Positions 19,436 to 29,882 of a DNA stretch of 64,000 bases are shown here, piece by piece; the stretch's first letter is position 1, and each line of letters opens with the position of its first letter. The position numbers and the translations under genes are program-made. Under the pieces are notes generated by a model, which worked only from the letters and a program-made list of their open reading frames with translations, did not search any database and was not told where the DNA came from. Origin of the DNA: Hyphomicrobiales bacterium (GTDB lineage: Bacteria; Pseudomonadota; Alphaproteobacteria; Rhizobiales; Aestuariivirgaceae); NCBI GenBank assembly GCA_026990765.1, contig JALXCV010000055.1, positions 1 to 64,000 of the forward strand, given 5' to 3'.

Positions 19436-20801
19436 TCCACTCCATACCGCCAAGGGCGTCAATCAGTGGCTGCAACCATGGCTGATAGCGTTTCCAGCGC
19501 TCAAGTGATGTCTTGTAGATTGGCTGGCGGACCTGCCAGCGGCTGGCGGTCATCACCGCGCGGTCTGATTTTTGCGGTTCAAGACAGCTGTTGGACCAGT
19601 CAAGCCCGGAAAATTCGATCAGTTTGCGGGCGTTGGCTTCAGGGTTTTGAACAATGTCTTCATAGGATACTTCGAGAATTGGCAAGGAGATGGTTTGCTT
19701 CCAGTGATCCATGATGGCCGAGTAATGCCGGTAATATCTGCCAAGCCATTGCAGACGGTAGGAATATTCATGGCCGGTGCGAAAGCGCTGGAAGAAGCAG
19801 GATATGCAGGTATCCAGCGGATGGCGGCGAACATGGATTATCCGGGCATTGGGGAACAGCATGGATATTTGTGCCAGCTTATAGGCATTTTGCGGCATCT
19901 TGTCGGTAAAGCGTATAAATTTTTGCTCTTTTGCCCGCTGATTGACCATGCCCATGCAGGCTCTGGCAGCAGAGTTGAAATGCTCATCGGGCATTTGCAA
20001 AAGATAACCGTAATCAGTGCCCTTATATGCAAGATTGTGCACGGCCCATTGGCGCATCTGCTCACTGACGGAGCCAATCATTGGCAATTCACCGGCGGCA
20101 AATATATCTGGATGGCGTGATAATATGGTTTCAACCAAAGTTGTGCCGGAACGGGGCATGCCAATGATGAAAACCGGAGCTTCGCTCAGATCACCGCGTG
20201 ATGTGTTGCGGGCAAGATTGCTCCGGTTCAAACTTGCAATGGCTTCATTTACGGCATTTTGCTGAATTTCAGCTTTGAAAACACCGCTGCGCAATCTGGA
20301 TGCTTCCAGGGCAAAATGGAAAGCTTCGTGATATTTTGCCGTATCATTCATGGCCTTTGACAGGGCAAAGCACAAATATTCCTGATCAGAATTGCTGCAA
20401 TTATTGCCTGCATAAATTGTCTGCATTTCGGCAATCAGCGGATCATCTGGCCTGAATTTGTAAATGCCGCCCAGATTGAAAAATGCCTCGGCATAGGCCG
20501 GTTTCAGTTCTATGGCCCGGCGATAATGCTTTATGGCTTCATCCATCTGATCAAGTGAGCCCAGCACAGAAGCCAGATTATGGTGCATTTGCGGCTGGTC
20601 AGGAGCCAGTTGCATTGATTTTCTGATCAGTTTCAGCGGTTCTTGCGGGTCCTGGGTTATATTCCACAGGGCAAGACCCAAAAAGTGCATTGCATCAGCA
20701 TGTTCAGGATTTTGCCTTAAAACCTCGCGGTAAGCGTCAGCAGCCTGCTGGTAGCGCATGGCTCTGGTGTGCTCAAGTCCCTCTTTCAGTTTTGCTGACA
20801 T
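19413..20801 (-). CDS. TPR-repeat sulfotransferase family protein
   Basis: N-terminal TPRs (AIKHYRRAIELKPAYAEAFFNLGGIY); PAPS-binding motif APVFIIGMPRSGTTLVETILSRHP. Confidence 0.9.
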   Translation of the reverse strand: MSAKLKEGLEHTRAMRYQQAADAYREVLRQNPEHADAMHFLGLALWNITQDPQEPLKLIRKSMQLAPDQPQMHHNLASVLGSLDQMDEAIKHYRRAIELKPAYAEAFFNLGGIYKFRPDDPLIAEMQTIYAGNNCSNSDQEYLCFALSKAMNDTAKYHEAFHFALEASRLRSGVFKAEIQQNAVNEAIASLNRSNLARNTSRGDLSEAPVFIIGMPRSGTTLVETILSRHPDIFAAGELPMIGSVSEQMRQWAVHNLAYKGTDYGYLLQMPDEHFNSAARACMGMVNQRAKEQKFIRFTDKMPQNAYKLAQISMLFPNARIIHVRRHPLDTCISCFFQRFRTGHEYSYRLQWLGRYYRHYSAIMDHWKQTISLPILEVSYEDIVQNPEANARKLIEFSGLDWSNSCLEPQKSDRAVMTASRWQVRQPIYKTSLERWKRYQPWLQPLIDALGGMEWINDQAPT

Positions 20802-20882
20802 TGTTCCATAAAGTCTGATTTGCTGTCGTTTTGCAAGAGGCAGCATCTTGCACTGCATGGTGTGTGGACATATGTTGATCAT

Positions 20883-21725
20883 ATGACCAGGCCTGAGCGG
20901 ATTTCCAAAACTTCAATTGTGCTAGATGTTTATGATCGCATGAGCGAAGATGACGGGTTTCCGCTGGCTGGCAATATTGCCTTTTCCTCATTATTGGCGC
21001 TGTTCCCGTTTTTGATCTTTTTAACCTCGCTGGCCGGGTTTTTGGGGAATGAAAAACTGGCGACCACTGTGGTTGATTATCTGCTGTCAGTGGCACCTGA
21101 GAATCTGGTCAACCCGTTTATTGATGATATTCATGCTATCTTGACGGTGCCTGACAGTTCGGTGCTGTTAATTGCGGTTTTGCTTACCCTTTATGCGGCA
21201 GCCGGCGGGGTTGAATCAATCAGGGTGGGGCTGAACCGGGCCTATGGCTATCGCGAAACCCGCTGGTGGATTTTCAGATTTTTGCAAAATGTGGTGTTTG
21301 TGATTGGCGGAGCGGTGGTGCTGATTGCACTGGCATTTCTGATCGTGTTCGGGCCGTTATGGTGGGATGTGGCAGAAGGCTGGCTGCCGGTATTGCAAAA
21401 ATTTACTGCAAGGTTTTATCTGTTGCGCTATCCGGTCGGGCTTGGCCTGTTATTTGTTGCTCTGGTGCTGGGGCATTTGTTCTTGCCGGTAAAACGGCAT
21501 TCGCTTGGCCAGATAATGCCGGGAATATTGCTGACTATTGGTCTGTGGCTGGTGGCGGCATGGACCTATGCTGAATATATTGCCCGCTTCTCACGGGCTC
21601 ATCTGATGTATGCCGGACTGGGCAATGTGGTAATTGCCCTGATTTTCATCTATATTTCGGCTCTGGTGATTATTCTGGGTGGTGAGGTTAATCAGGCGCT
21701 GATTGCAAGGAGAAAGAACCGATGA
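20883..21725 (+). CDS. YihY/BrkB family membrane protein
   Basis: Multi-TM; GNIAFSSLLALFPFLIFLTSLAGF; LTLYAAAGGVESIRVGLNRAYG. Confidence 0.9.
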   Translation: MTRPERISKTSIVLDVYDRMSEDDGFPLAGNIAFSSLLALFPFLIFLTSLAGFLGNEKLATTVVDYLLSVAPENLVNPFIDDIHAILTVPDSSVLLIAVLLTLYAAAGGVESIRVGLNRAYGYRETRWWIFRFLQNVVFVIGGAVVLIALAFLIVFGPLWWDVAEGWLPVLQKFTARFYLLRYPVGLGLLFVALVLGHLFLPVKRHSLGQIMPGILLTIGLWLVAAWTYAEYIARFSRAHLMYAGLGNVVIALIFIYISALVIILGGEVNQALIARRKNR

Positions 21726-22081
21726 ACAAATTGCTGATTGTGGTCTGGGGGCTGATGATGATTTCAGCTGCTCAGGCAAGCTCTATGTCGAGTGAGTTTA
21801 CCCTGACAAATCAGCAGCCGGTGCTGATTGTTGACCTGACCCATCCGCGCCCCAATAGCGATCAGGCGGCCTATATTTACCGCATATGCCGCTCTGCAGG
21901 CACAGTGGAGGTTTACCGGACCACGGCAATGTTCAAACAAAACCCGCCAGTGCGTCCGGTGGCTATTCTCAATAATCCAAATGCTCCATGCCGTGACCTG
22001 TTGTTGCACAAGGGTGAAATGCTGATCCTTCGCAATCAGGGTGACAGGGCGGTTGCAGCCTATGATCTGGTTGGCGGGTAA
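21722..22081 (+). CDS. small exported hypothetical protein
   Basis: 119 aa with signal peptide; ATGA overlap with the yihY-like gene. Confidence 0.75.
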   Translation: MNKLLIVVWGLMMISAAQASSMSSEFTLTNQQPVLIVDLTHPRPNSDQAAYIYRICRSAGTVEVYRTTAMFKQNPPVRPVAILNNPNAPCRDLLLHKGEMLILRNQGDRAVAAYDLVGG

Positions 22082-22104
22082 CTCAATATAGCCAAGCTTA
22101 TGAG

Positions 22105-23367
22105 TTAAGCCTCACAAGCCTCTTGCACATCCTCAAAGGTGCGAAGGCCGGTTTGCGGGGCATTTACCAGAACTGCCATATTGCCGGGCAGGTGCTGGTT
22201 TTTCCACATCCGGGTATGGGCCTTGGGGATGTCGCGCCATGAAAAGACTTCTGACATGCAAGGATCAATGCGCCGGTTAAGCACCAGCTGGTTGGCCTGT
22301 GCCGCCTGTTTGAGATGGGCGAAATGTGACCCCTGAATGCGTTTCTGGTGCATCCAGACATAGCGGGCATCCATGGTCAGATTATAACCGGTTGTGCCGG
22401 CGCAAAATACCACCATGCCGCCGCGCTTGGCGACCAGACATGATACCGGGAAAGTGGCTTGCCCTGGATGTTCGAATACCGTGTCAACGCTGACACCTTT
22501 TCCGGTTATGTCCCATATGGCCTTGCCGAAATTGCGGGCTTCCTTTGCCCATTCATTATATTCATCGGTGTTGACGGTTGGCATTTCGCCCCAGCAATTG
22601 AAATCCTTGCGGTTGATAACACCCTTGGCGCCAAGGGACATGACGAAATCGCGCTTTTCCTCATCGGAAATGACACCAATGGCATTGGCCCCGGCAGTAG
22701 CACATAATTGTATGGCAAAGGAGCCAAGCCCGCCCGACGCCCCCCAGACCAGCACATTATGACCGGGGCGCAGAATATGCGGGCGGTGGCCGAACAGCAT
22801 TCTGTAGGCAGTGGCAAGGGTTAGGGTATAGCAGGCAGATTCTTCCCATGTCAGATGTTTGGGACGCGGCATTAATTGCTGGGCCTGTACCCTGGCATAT
22901 TGGGCAAAGGAACCGTCGGGGGTTTCATAACCCCAGATGCGCTGGGTGGGTGAGAACATCGGATCACCGCCATTGCACTCCTCATCATCGCCATCATCCT
23001 GATTGCAGTGGATAACCACTTCATCGCCGATTTTCCAGCGTTTGACCTTGGAGCCAACTGCCCAGACGATACCGGCAGCATCAGAACCGGCAATATGAAA
23101 ATCATGCTTGTGGACATTGAGTACCGAGATCGGAGTGCCAAGGGCCGCCCAGACACCATTATAATTGACCCCTGCAGCCATAACCAGCACCAGCACCTCA
23201 TGGCTGTCAATCTGCCATGTCGGGACGGCTTCAACCTGCATGGCTTTGGATGGCGGGCCGTGCCGGTCCTGACGGATGGCCCAGGCATACATTTTTGCCG
23301 GAACATGGCCAAGTGGTGGCAGTTCGCCGATTTCATACAGGTCTTTCAATTTGCTATCTGTGCTCAT
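22105..23367 (-). CDS. ccr: crotonyl-CoA carboxylase/reductase
   Basis: 420-aa MDR protein; LYEIGELPPLGHVPAKMYAWAIRQDRHGPP...AAGVNYNGVWAALG. Confidence 0.95.
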   Translation of the reverse strand: MSTDSKLKDLYEIGELPPLGHVPAKMYAWAIRQDRHGPPSKAMQVEAVPTWQIDSHEVLVLVMAAGVNYNGVWAALGTPISVLNVHKHDFHIAGSDAAGIVWAVGSKVKRWKIGDEVVIHCNQDDGDDEECNGGDPMFSPTQRIWGYETPDGSFAQYARVQAQQLMPRPKHLTWEESACYTLTLATAYRMLFGHRPHILRPGHNVLVWGASGGLGSFAIQLCATAGANAIGVISDEEKRDFVMSLGAKGVINRKDFNCWGEMPTVNTDEYNEWAKEARNFGKAIWDITGKGVSVDTVFEHPGQATFPVSCLVAKRGGMVVFCAGTTGYNLTMDARYVWMHQKRIQGSHFAHLKQAAQANQLVLNRRIDPCMSEVFSWRDIPKAHTRMWKNQHLPGNMAVLVNAPQTGLRTFEDVQEACEA

Positions 23368-23552
23368 GTCTTATCAATCTGACTGGTTGTTGTTTGTTGT
23401 CATTATACTAAAGATTTTTTTGTTTTGCAGTGCAACATAAGTAGGTGGTGCCAGCTGATTAACCAGAAGTTGCAAAAGCTGAATAGTTAACGTTTTATTA
23501 TGATATAATTTATTTATGATTCAAATTGAAACAGTTTTGTGAGGCGTTTGTC

Positions 23553-23897
23553 ATGGAAGACATGGTTGGATTTCTGGAAACAATTGACGGTTTGCCGGGA
23601 AAAATTCTGGGACTTGATGGATTGCCGCTGGCTATAGTGCTGATGATAGTTTCATTGAGTGTCTTTGGGGCCGTGCTGGTTAATAATCTGGCTGATCGTC
23701 GCTATGTTTTTGAATATGCGTTCAGTTTTGCAATGATGCTGCTGGGGGCGGTTATCGCCAATCTGGTGCTGTTCGACAAGGTTTTGCTGATTGACAATGC
23801 CATCGCCATGGCAGCGATTTTCTCCAATATTGGCATGGTGTTTTCAGGGCTGACACTGATGGTTATCTATCGTCTGGCATCACCTGCCGGGGTTTAG
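23553..23897 (+). CDS. small integral membrane protein in the ccr-ecm intergenic region
   Basis: Approximately 115 aa with 3-4 hydrophobic helices; no family recognised. Confidence 0.7.
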   Translation: MEDMVGFLETIDGLPGKILGLDGLPLAIVLMIVSLSVFGAVLVNNLADRRYVFEYAFSFAMMLLGAVIANLVLFDKVLLIDNAIAMAAIFSNIGMVFSGLTLMVIYRLASPAGV

Positions 23898-23972
23898 TCC
23901 AAAGTTTGGTTGCGTTGCAGCATTTTAATGTGCTTTGGTGCGGTGGAGTAAAAATAACCGGATCAAAGCCCA

Positions 23973-25964
23973 ATGGAAAAATCCAATGCCACACCGGCTA
24001 GAAAGGATCGTCCCTGGATATTCAGGACCTATGCCGGTCACTCGACTGCTGCTGCTTCCAATGCACTATATAAAAGCAATCTGAAAAAGGGCCAGACCGG
24101 CCTGTCAGTGGCATTCGATCTGCCGACCCAGACCGGCTATGACAGTGACCATATTCTGGCGCGCGGCGAGGTTGGCAAGGTTGGTGTACCGGTCAGCCAT
24201 ATTGGTGATATGCGCCAGCTGTTTGACGGTATTCCGCTTGATAAAATGAATACCTCGATGACGATTAATGCCACAGCGGCATGGTTGCTGGCCCTGTATG
24301 TGGCGGTGGGCGATGAACAGGGGGCGGATCGGCGTTCGCTGTCCGGTACTACGCAAAATGATATTATCAAGGAATATCTGTCACGCGGCACCTATGTGTT
24401 TCCACCTGATCATTCATTGCGGCTGACCAATGATACAATAAGCTGGGGGTATAGGGAGATTCCGCGCTGGAATCCGATGAATGTATGCTCGTATCATTTG
24501 CAGGAAGCAGGGGCAACGCCGGTTGAGGAACTGTCATTTGCGCTGGCTAATGCAATTGCGGTACTGGATGCGGTGAAGGCTTCGGGTGCGGTTGAAACAG
24601 CTGATTTTCCCAAAGTGGTCGGGCGTATCTCGTTTTTTGTCAATGCCGGGATTCGCTTTGTTACCGAATTGTGCAAGATGCGGGCATTTACCGAGCTTTG
24701 GGACGAAATATGCCTTGAGCGCTATGGGGTTGAAGACCCGAAACTGCGGCGGTTTCGCTATGGGGTGCAGGTGAATTCGCTGGGGCTGACTGAACAGCAG
24801 CCGGAAAATAATGTCTACCGGATATTGCTGGAAATGCTGGCAGTGGTTCTGTCGAAGAATGCGCGGGCAAGGGCAGTGCAACTTCCGGCATGGAACGAGG
24901 CGCTGGGACTGCCGCGGCCATGGGACCAGCAATGGTCCTTGCGGATGCAGCAGATTGTGGCGCTGGAAACCGATTTGCTGGAATATGGTGATATTTTTGC
25001 CGGGTCCAGTGAAATTGAGCGCAAAGTTGAAGAGCTGAAAGAAATGGCGCGCAGTGAACTGGCAAATCTGGAGGCAATGGGGGGAATCGTTGCTGGAATT
25101 GACAGCGGCTATATGAAAGAAAAGCTGGTTGCATCCAACACTGCCCGGATCAAGGCGATTGAATCGGGCGAGATGAAAATTATCGGGGTGAATGTCTATA
25201 CAGATGGTGAGGCATCGCCGCTTTCCACCGGGGATGGTGAGGCGATATTGACAGTGCCTGATCATGTTGAGTTTGACCAGATTGCGGCTTTGAAGAAGTG
25301 GCGGGCTGAACGCGATGGCAGCCGGGTCGAGGCAGCTATTGCCGGGTTGAAACAGGCCGCTGGTGATGGCTCAAATATTATGGAACCTTCAATTGAATGC
25401 GCCAAAGCCGGGGTGACAACCGGGGAATGGGGGGCTGTGCTGCGTGAAGTATTTGGTGAATATCGCCCGCCTACCGGGGTTGGCAGGGCTGTTGGCAAGG
25501 ATGATGGCAAGGCTGATGAATTGCGGGTTCAGGTTTCAGAACTGGCGGTAAAACTTGGCACGCCGCCGCGTATGCTGGTTGGCAAACCGGGACTTGACGG
25601 GCATTCCAACGGGGCCGAACAGATAGCAGTGCGTGCCGGTGAAGTCGGGTTTGAAGTGTTTTATGATGGTATCAGGCTGACCCCGGATGAGATTGTGGCC
25701 TCAGCCAGTGAAAACCGGGTGCATGTGATCGGGTTGTCAATATTATCGGGCAGTCATGTCTCGCTGGTGCGCGATGTAATCAACAAATTGCGCGAGAAAC
25801 ATCTGGATCATATTCCGGTTATTGTTGGGGGTATTGTGCCTGAAGGGGATGTGATGGTGCTGCGGCAAATGGGAGTGAAGAAGGTTTATACACCCAAGGA
25901 CTTCCGGTTAAATGCGATGATGACGGAAATTGTCGAACTGGTCGGAGCGCAACAGGGGGCATGA
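23973..25964 (+). CDS. ecm: ethylmalonyl-CoA mutase (MeaA-type, B12-dependent)
   Basis: Mutase domain RTYAGHSTAAASNALYKSNLKKGQTGLSVAFDLPTQTGYDSD and C-terminal B12 domain KPGLDGHSNGAEQIAVRAGEVGFEVFYDGIRLTP. Confidence 0.95.
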   Translation: MEKSNATPARKDRPWIFRTYAGHSTAAASNALYKSNLKKGQTGLSVAFDLPTQTGYDSDHILARGEVGKVGVPVSHIGDMRQLFDGIPLDKMNTSMTINATAAWLLALYVAVGDEQGADRRSLSGTTQNDIIKEYLSRGTYVFPPDHSLRLTNDTISWGYREIPRWNPMNVCSYHLQEAGATPVEELSFALANAIAVLDAVKASGAVETADFPKVVGRISFFVNAGIRFVTELCKMRAFTELWDEICLERYGVEDPKLRRFRYGVQVNSLGLTEQQPENNVYRILLEMLAVVLSKNARARAVQLPAWNEALGLPRPWDQQWSLRMQQIVALETDLLEYGDIFAGSSEIERKVEELKEMARSELANLEAMGGIVAGIDSGYMKEKLVASNTARIKAIESGEMKIIGVNVYTDGEASPLSTGDGEAILTVPDHVEFDQIAALKKWRAERDGSRVEAAIAGLKQAAGDGSNIMEPSIECAKAGVTTGEWGAVLREVFGEYRPPTGVGRAVGKDDGKADELRVQVSELAVKLGTPPRMLVGKPGLDGHSNGAEQIAVRAGEVGFEVFYDGIRLTPDEIVASASENRVHVIGLSILSGSHVSLVRDVINKLREKHLDHIPVIVGGIVPEGDVMVLRQMGVKKVYTPKDFRLNAMMTEIVELVGAQQGA

Positions 25965-26017
25965 AATGCTCCCTGAAGCTCAAAAAAACTCAAGTTTGAT
26001 TTTGCATTGGTATGCAA

Positions 26018-26563
26018 TCAGTCGCCTTCAAACTCTACCAGAGTGTGGACCTTTACGCCCTTGTCGCGCAGTTTTTTGGCGCCGCCCAGGTCTGGCAGGT
26101 CGACTACAAAGGCGGCGGCAACGATTTCGCCGCCTGAATCCTTGATAAGATCAGTTGCGGCATCTGCGGTGCCGCCAGTGGCTATCAGATCATCGATCAT
26201 CAGGATTTTATCGCCTTTCTTGATGGCATCGGAGTGAACCTCGATCCGGTCGACGCCATATTCCAGCGAATATTCCCGGCCAATGGTTTTCCATGGCAGC
26301 TTGCCCTTTTTGCGTATCGGGATGAAGCCCTTGCCAAGTTCGTGGGCGATGGCCCCGCCCAGAATAAAGCCGCGTGCTTCAATACCAACAACATAGTCGA
26401 CATCCATAGTCAAAAACGGCCACATCAGTTCATCAACCGAAGCACGAAAGCCATGCGGGTCTGACAAAAGGGTGGTGATGTCGCGGAACATTACGCCTTT
26501 CTTGGGATAGTCGGGGATGGTACGGATAAATTGCTTGATGTTGAAACCATTGCGCAGGTCCAT
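26018..26563 (-). CDS. apt: adenine phosphoribosyltransferase
   Basis: [42 protein letters not shown]. Confidence 0.95.
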   Translation of the reverse strand: MDLRNGFNIKQFIRTIPDYPKKGVMFRDITTLLSDPHGFRASVDELMWPFLTMDVDYVVGIEARGFILGGAIAHELGKGFIPIRKKGKLPWKTIGREYSLEYGVDRIEVHSDAIKKGDKILMIDDLIATGGTADAATDLIKDSGGEIVAAAFVVDLPDLGGAKKLRDKGVKVHTLVEFEGD

Positions 26564-26573
26564 GATTTGTCCT

Positions 26574-27587
26574 TTAGAGTTTTGCGACTATATTGTCGAA
26601 ATTTTCAAGAGCAGCAGTCTTTTCATGATCATCCAGAAAAGAGCCGATAAATGAGTTGCGGCCAAGTTGTATGATTTCCGCCATGGTTAAATCAAGTGCT
26701 TGTTGAACGGCAATGTAGTTTTCGTTGATATATCCGCCAAAATAGGACGGATCATCTGAATTTACAGTTGCCAAGAGACCCTTTTGCAGCATCTGGCGCA
26801 AAGGATGCTGGCGCATGTCGGTAATGACAGCAAGTTTCAGATTGGATAGCGGACAGACGGTAAGGGCGATTTGCTGTCTGGCTATTCTGGATGTCAGGGC
26901 TGCATCTTCAAGGGCGCGGTTGCCGTGATCGATACGCTGGATGCAAAGCTGATCGAGTGCTTCATATACATATTGTGGCGGGCCTTCTTCACCGGCATGG
27001 GCAACCAGGGCAAATCCAAGCTTGCGGGCCCTGGCAAAAACCCGTTCAAATTTTGAAGGTGGATTGCTGTTTTCAGAAGAATCAAGCCCGATGCCGTATA
27101 TCTGGTCCTTATATTTTTCGGCAGTTTCAAGAGTTTCAAAGGCTGCCTCCTCGCTTAAATGGCGCAGAAAACACATGATCAGTCTTGAGGTTATCTTGAA
27201 CTCGGTTCTGGCCTTTTCAAGCGCATCGCTTATGCCTGACAATACGATATCAAAGGGAATGCTGCGTTCGGTATGTCCTTGCGGGTCAAAGAAAATTTCA
27301 ACATGGGTTACATTCTGGGAATGAACCTTTTGCAGATAGGCAAAGGCAAGTTCAAAAAAATCTTCACGGGTTTGCAGAACCGACATGCCAAGATAATAAA
27401 CATCCAGAAAATCCTGCAGGCAGGTGAAATTATAGGCATCGCAGATTTCTGCAATATTGGCATATGGCAGTTTGACATTATTGCGCCTTGCCAGTTGCAG
27501 CATCATTTCCGGTTCCAGTGTGCCTTCTATATGCAGGTGCAGTTCTGCCTTGGGCATGTTCTTGACAAGATTTGTGATTGTGCTCAT
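26574..27587 (-). CDS. adenosine/adenine deaminase family protein
   Basis: [51 protein letters not shown]. Confidence 0.9.
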   Translation of the reverse strand: MSTITNLVKNMPKAELHLHIEGTLEPEMMLQLARRNNVKLPYANIAEICDAYNFTCLQDFLDVYYLGMSVLQTREDFFELAFAYLQKVHSQNVTHVEIFFDPQGHTERSIPFDIVLSGISDALEKARTEFKITSRLIMCFLRHLSEEAAFETLETAEKYKDQIYGIGLDSSENSNPPSKFERVFARARKLGFALVAHAGEEGPPQYVYEALDQLCIQRIDHGNRALEDAALTSRIARQQIALTVCPLSNLKLAVITDMRQHPLRQMLQKGLLATVNSDDPSYFGGYINENYIAVQQALDLTMAEIIQLGRNSFIGSFLDDHEKTAALENFDNIVAKL

Positions 27588-27634
27588 GGGTGTTTATTGT
27601 CTCTTGGCTTTATTTATTGCAAGCACAGTAACAG

Positions 27635-27672
27635 AAAAAAGGCCGCATGGCTGATAAACCATTGCGGCCTTT
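27635..27672 (-). terminator. Rho-independent terminator of the ABC transporter operon
   Basis: Minus strand AGGCCGCAATGGTTTATCAGCCATGCGGCCTTTTTT: strong stem plus T6. Confidence 0.8.
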
Positions 27673-27692
27673 CTCAAATTGTTGCCAGAATG

Positions 27693-28748
27693 CTATTTGC
27701 GCGGGGGCAGTGGCATCCAGGAAGGTACGGCAACATCTGCATGTGCAAATTGTGGCATCTTGGCAGAGAGGTCGGCCATATTCTTGATGTCACTGTCGTT
27801 CAGAATTTTCTGGGTGATCAGGGTGGGAGGAATGATCACATTGTGACCGGGATCCTGACCTGCCAGCAACATTGCCAGTGCGCGAACTGATACTTCACCA
27901 ACCACGGCAGGGTTGGTGGCGGCAGTTGCGGCCCAGGCGCTGTTTTCTTCACGCATTGCAGAAATATCAGCGGTTGAAACGTCGGCTGAATAGATTTTGA
28001 TCTGCTTGTTGAGACCTGCTTCATCAACAGCAATTTTCACACCCTTGGCAAATTCGTCATAAGGGGCAAACATTACAGTTATATCGCTGTGAGCCTGCAG
28101 AACCGAGCGGGCCTGATTGGCAACAGAATTGGCAATCGGGTTATCAAGAGTGCCGAACATGGCTTTTTCCTTGATGCCCGGATATTTCTTTTTGAAAATT
28201 TTCCAGGTTTCATCGCGGCGGTCAAGCGGGGCGATACCAGCAACATAAACATAACCGGCATTAAAGCTTTCGCCATTATCCTTGACTGCCTGTTCAAGTG
28301 CCAGACGGGCAAGGTCGCGGTCAGACTGTTCAATTTGTGGGACTTTTGGATTTTTTACGTTCACGTCAAAAGCAACCACCTTGATGCCGGCATCAAGAGC
28401 GCGCTGGACGGCGGCCTGCATTGATTCAGTCAGACCGTGCTGAACAACGATACCTTGTACTCCAAGCGCAATGGCCTGATCGACCATATCGGCCTGCAGG
28501 GCGGCATCCTGGCGAGAATCGAACACCCGAAGGTCAACGCCAAGGGCTTTTGCCTGTTTTTCCACGCCTGACAGATAGGCCTGGAAGAAGTCACCGGTTG
28601 ACAGATAGCGCACCAGAGCGATTTTCACCTTTGATGGATTGTCAAATGGTGCCGGCATGTCGCCAGCCATTGCCGGGGCGGCAAATCCACTGGCAAGGAC
28701 TGCAAGGCCCCCTGCCAGTGACATGAATAGACGTCGTGTGAGTTTCAT
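27693..28748 (-). CDS. sugar ABC transporter periplasmic substrate-binding protein
   Basis: Signal peptide; type-1 periplasmic binding protein pattern. Confidence 0.9.
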   Translation of the reverse strand: MKLTRRLFMSLAGGLAVLASGFAAPAMAGDMPAPFDNPSKVKIALVRYLSTGDFFQAYLSGVEKQAKALGVDLRVFDSRQDAALQADMVDQAIALGVQGIVVQHGLTESMQAAVQRALDAGIKVVAFDVNVKNPKVPQIEQSDRDLARLALEQAVKDNGESFNAGYVYVAGIAPLDRRDETWKIFKKKYPGIKEKAMFGTLDNPIANSVANQARSVLQAHSDITVMFAPYDEFAKGVKIAVDEAGLNKQIKIYSADVSTADISAMREENSAWAATAATNPAVVGEVSVRALAMLLAGQDPGHNVIIPPTLITQKILNDSDIKNMADLSAKMPQFAHADVAVPSWMPLPPRK

Positions 28749-28784
28749 TTGTATTCTCCCTTATGGTTGGTTTAGCGTTGAGTT

Positions 28785-29882
28785 TTATGTGTGGCCGCCC
28801 GATCTGTGATGTGACAGGGCGAAAGTAAAGACCAGTGCCACTACCAGCACTGCGCCCTTGACGAAATCCTGAGTGTAATAGGGGGCGTTCATCATGGTCA
28901 GACCCTGCAGCAGGATACCGACAAACAGGGCACCGATTATGGTGCCAAAGGCGTTGGCCTTGGCAGCACCAAGCACTGCAAAGCCGATAAGGGCGGCTGC
29001 AATGGAATCCAGCAACAGATTGTTACCCGATGCCAGATCGCCACGCCCCAGCCTTGCGGCCAACAGTATACCGCCAATTGATGCGGTTATGCCGGAAATG
29101 ACATAGGCCAGAACCTTGTAGCGGTTGACATTGGCGCCAGCCAGCGCTGCAGCGCGTTCATTGGAGCCGATGGCATACATGATGCGGCCATGACGGGTGA
29201 GTTCGAGAAATACCCAGATCAGCAAACCTATTACCAGCAGGAATATGACGGAAAACGGAATCAGATTATCGATAAAAAAGTCAAACCGGTGGCGTCCTAG
29301 CGCCAGAAATGCCTTGGAGAAAGTGCCATTGGCGACCGAACCATCGGGCATGGTCATGCCGGTGGCAATGGAGCGGCCCTGTGTCGGGATGCGTTGCAGG
29401 CCGATCAGCAGGAACATCATGCCAAGGGTTGCCAGAAGGTCTGGCACCCGCATTTTAACGATCAAAAACCCATTGATAAGACCGACAACCGCTCCCATGA
29501 CCAGACAGGCAATAACGGCCACAAAGGCATTCATTTCCCAGACCACCATTACATAGGCTGACAGCATCAAGGCTGTGGTGGCAACCGAGCCGATTGAAAG
29601 GTCAAAACCGTCAACCACCAGGGTACAGGTAACCCCCAGTGCCAGAATGCCGGTTATGGCAACTGACTGGAAGATGAATACGGCTGAATGCGGCCCGGCA
29701 AAGCCTTCGGCGGCCAGTGAAAAGAAAATCACCAGAGCAACCAGCAGGGCTAAAAACCCATAGCGGATGGCAAAATCAATCGGGGTTGATTTTGTCTTGA
29801 CGCTGGTCGCCTCATTTGAGGAGTTTTGGTTTTTATCAGTCAATTCAAATACTCTGTTGTTGTGTGGTTTGCTGTCCGGCAA
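28785..29882 (-). CDS. sugar ABC transporter permease (RbsC-like)
   Basis: Multi-TM; GFDLSIGSVATTALMLSAYVMV and RVLxxIPTxGRSIATGM-like region. Confidence 0.9.
   Translation of the reverse strand: MPDSKPHNNRVFELTDKNQNSSNEATSVKTKSTPIDFAIRYGFLALLVALVIFFSLAAEGFAGPHSAVFIFQSVAITGILALGVTCTLVVDGFDLSIGSVATTALMLSAYVMVVWEMNAFVAVIACLVMGAVVGLINGFLIVKMRVPDLLATLGMMFLLIGLQRIPTQGRSIATGMTMPDGSVANGTFSKAFLALGRHRFDFFIDNLIPFSVIFLLVIGLLIWVFLELTRHGRIMYAIGSNERAAALAGANVNRYKVLAYVISGITASIGGILLAARLGRGDLASGNNLLLDSIAAALIGFAVLGAAKANAFGTIIGALFVGILLQGLTMMNAPYYTQDFVKGAVLVVALVFTFALSHHRSGGHT

Noticed and set aside
18734-19462. 242-aa antisense ORF in the DUF2333 gene
   Set aside because: Shadow ORF; DUF2333 frame is supported by family motifs and operon coupling.
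24534-25265. 243-aa antisense ORF in ecm
   Set aside because: Shadow ORF opposite ethylmalonyl-CoA mutase.
27273-27890. 205-aa plus-strand ORF spanning deaminase and SBP genes
   Set aside because: Antisense to two well-supported genes and crosses a strong terminator.
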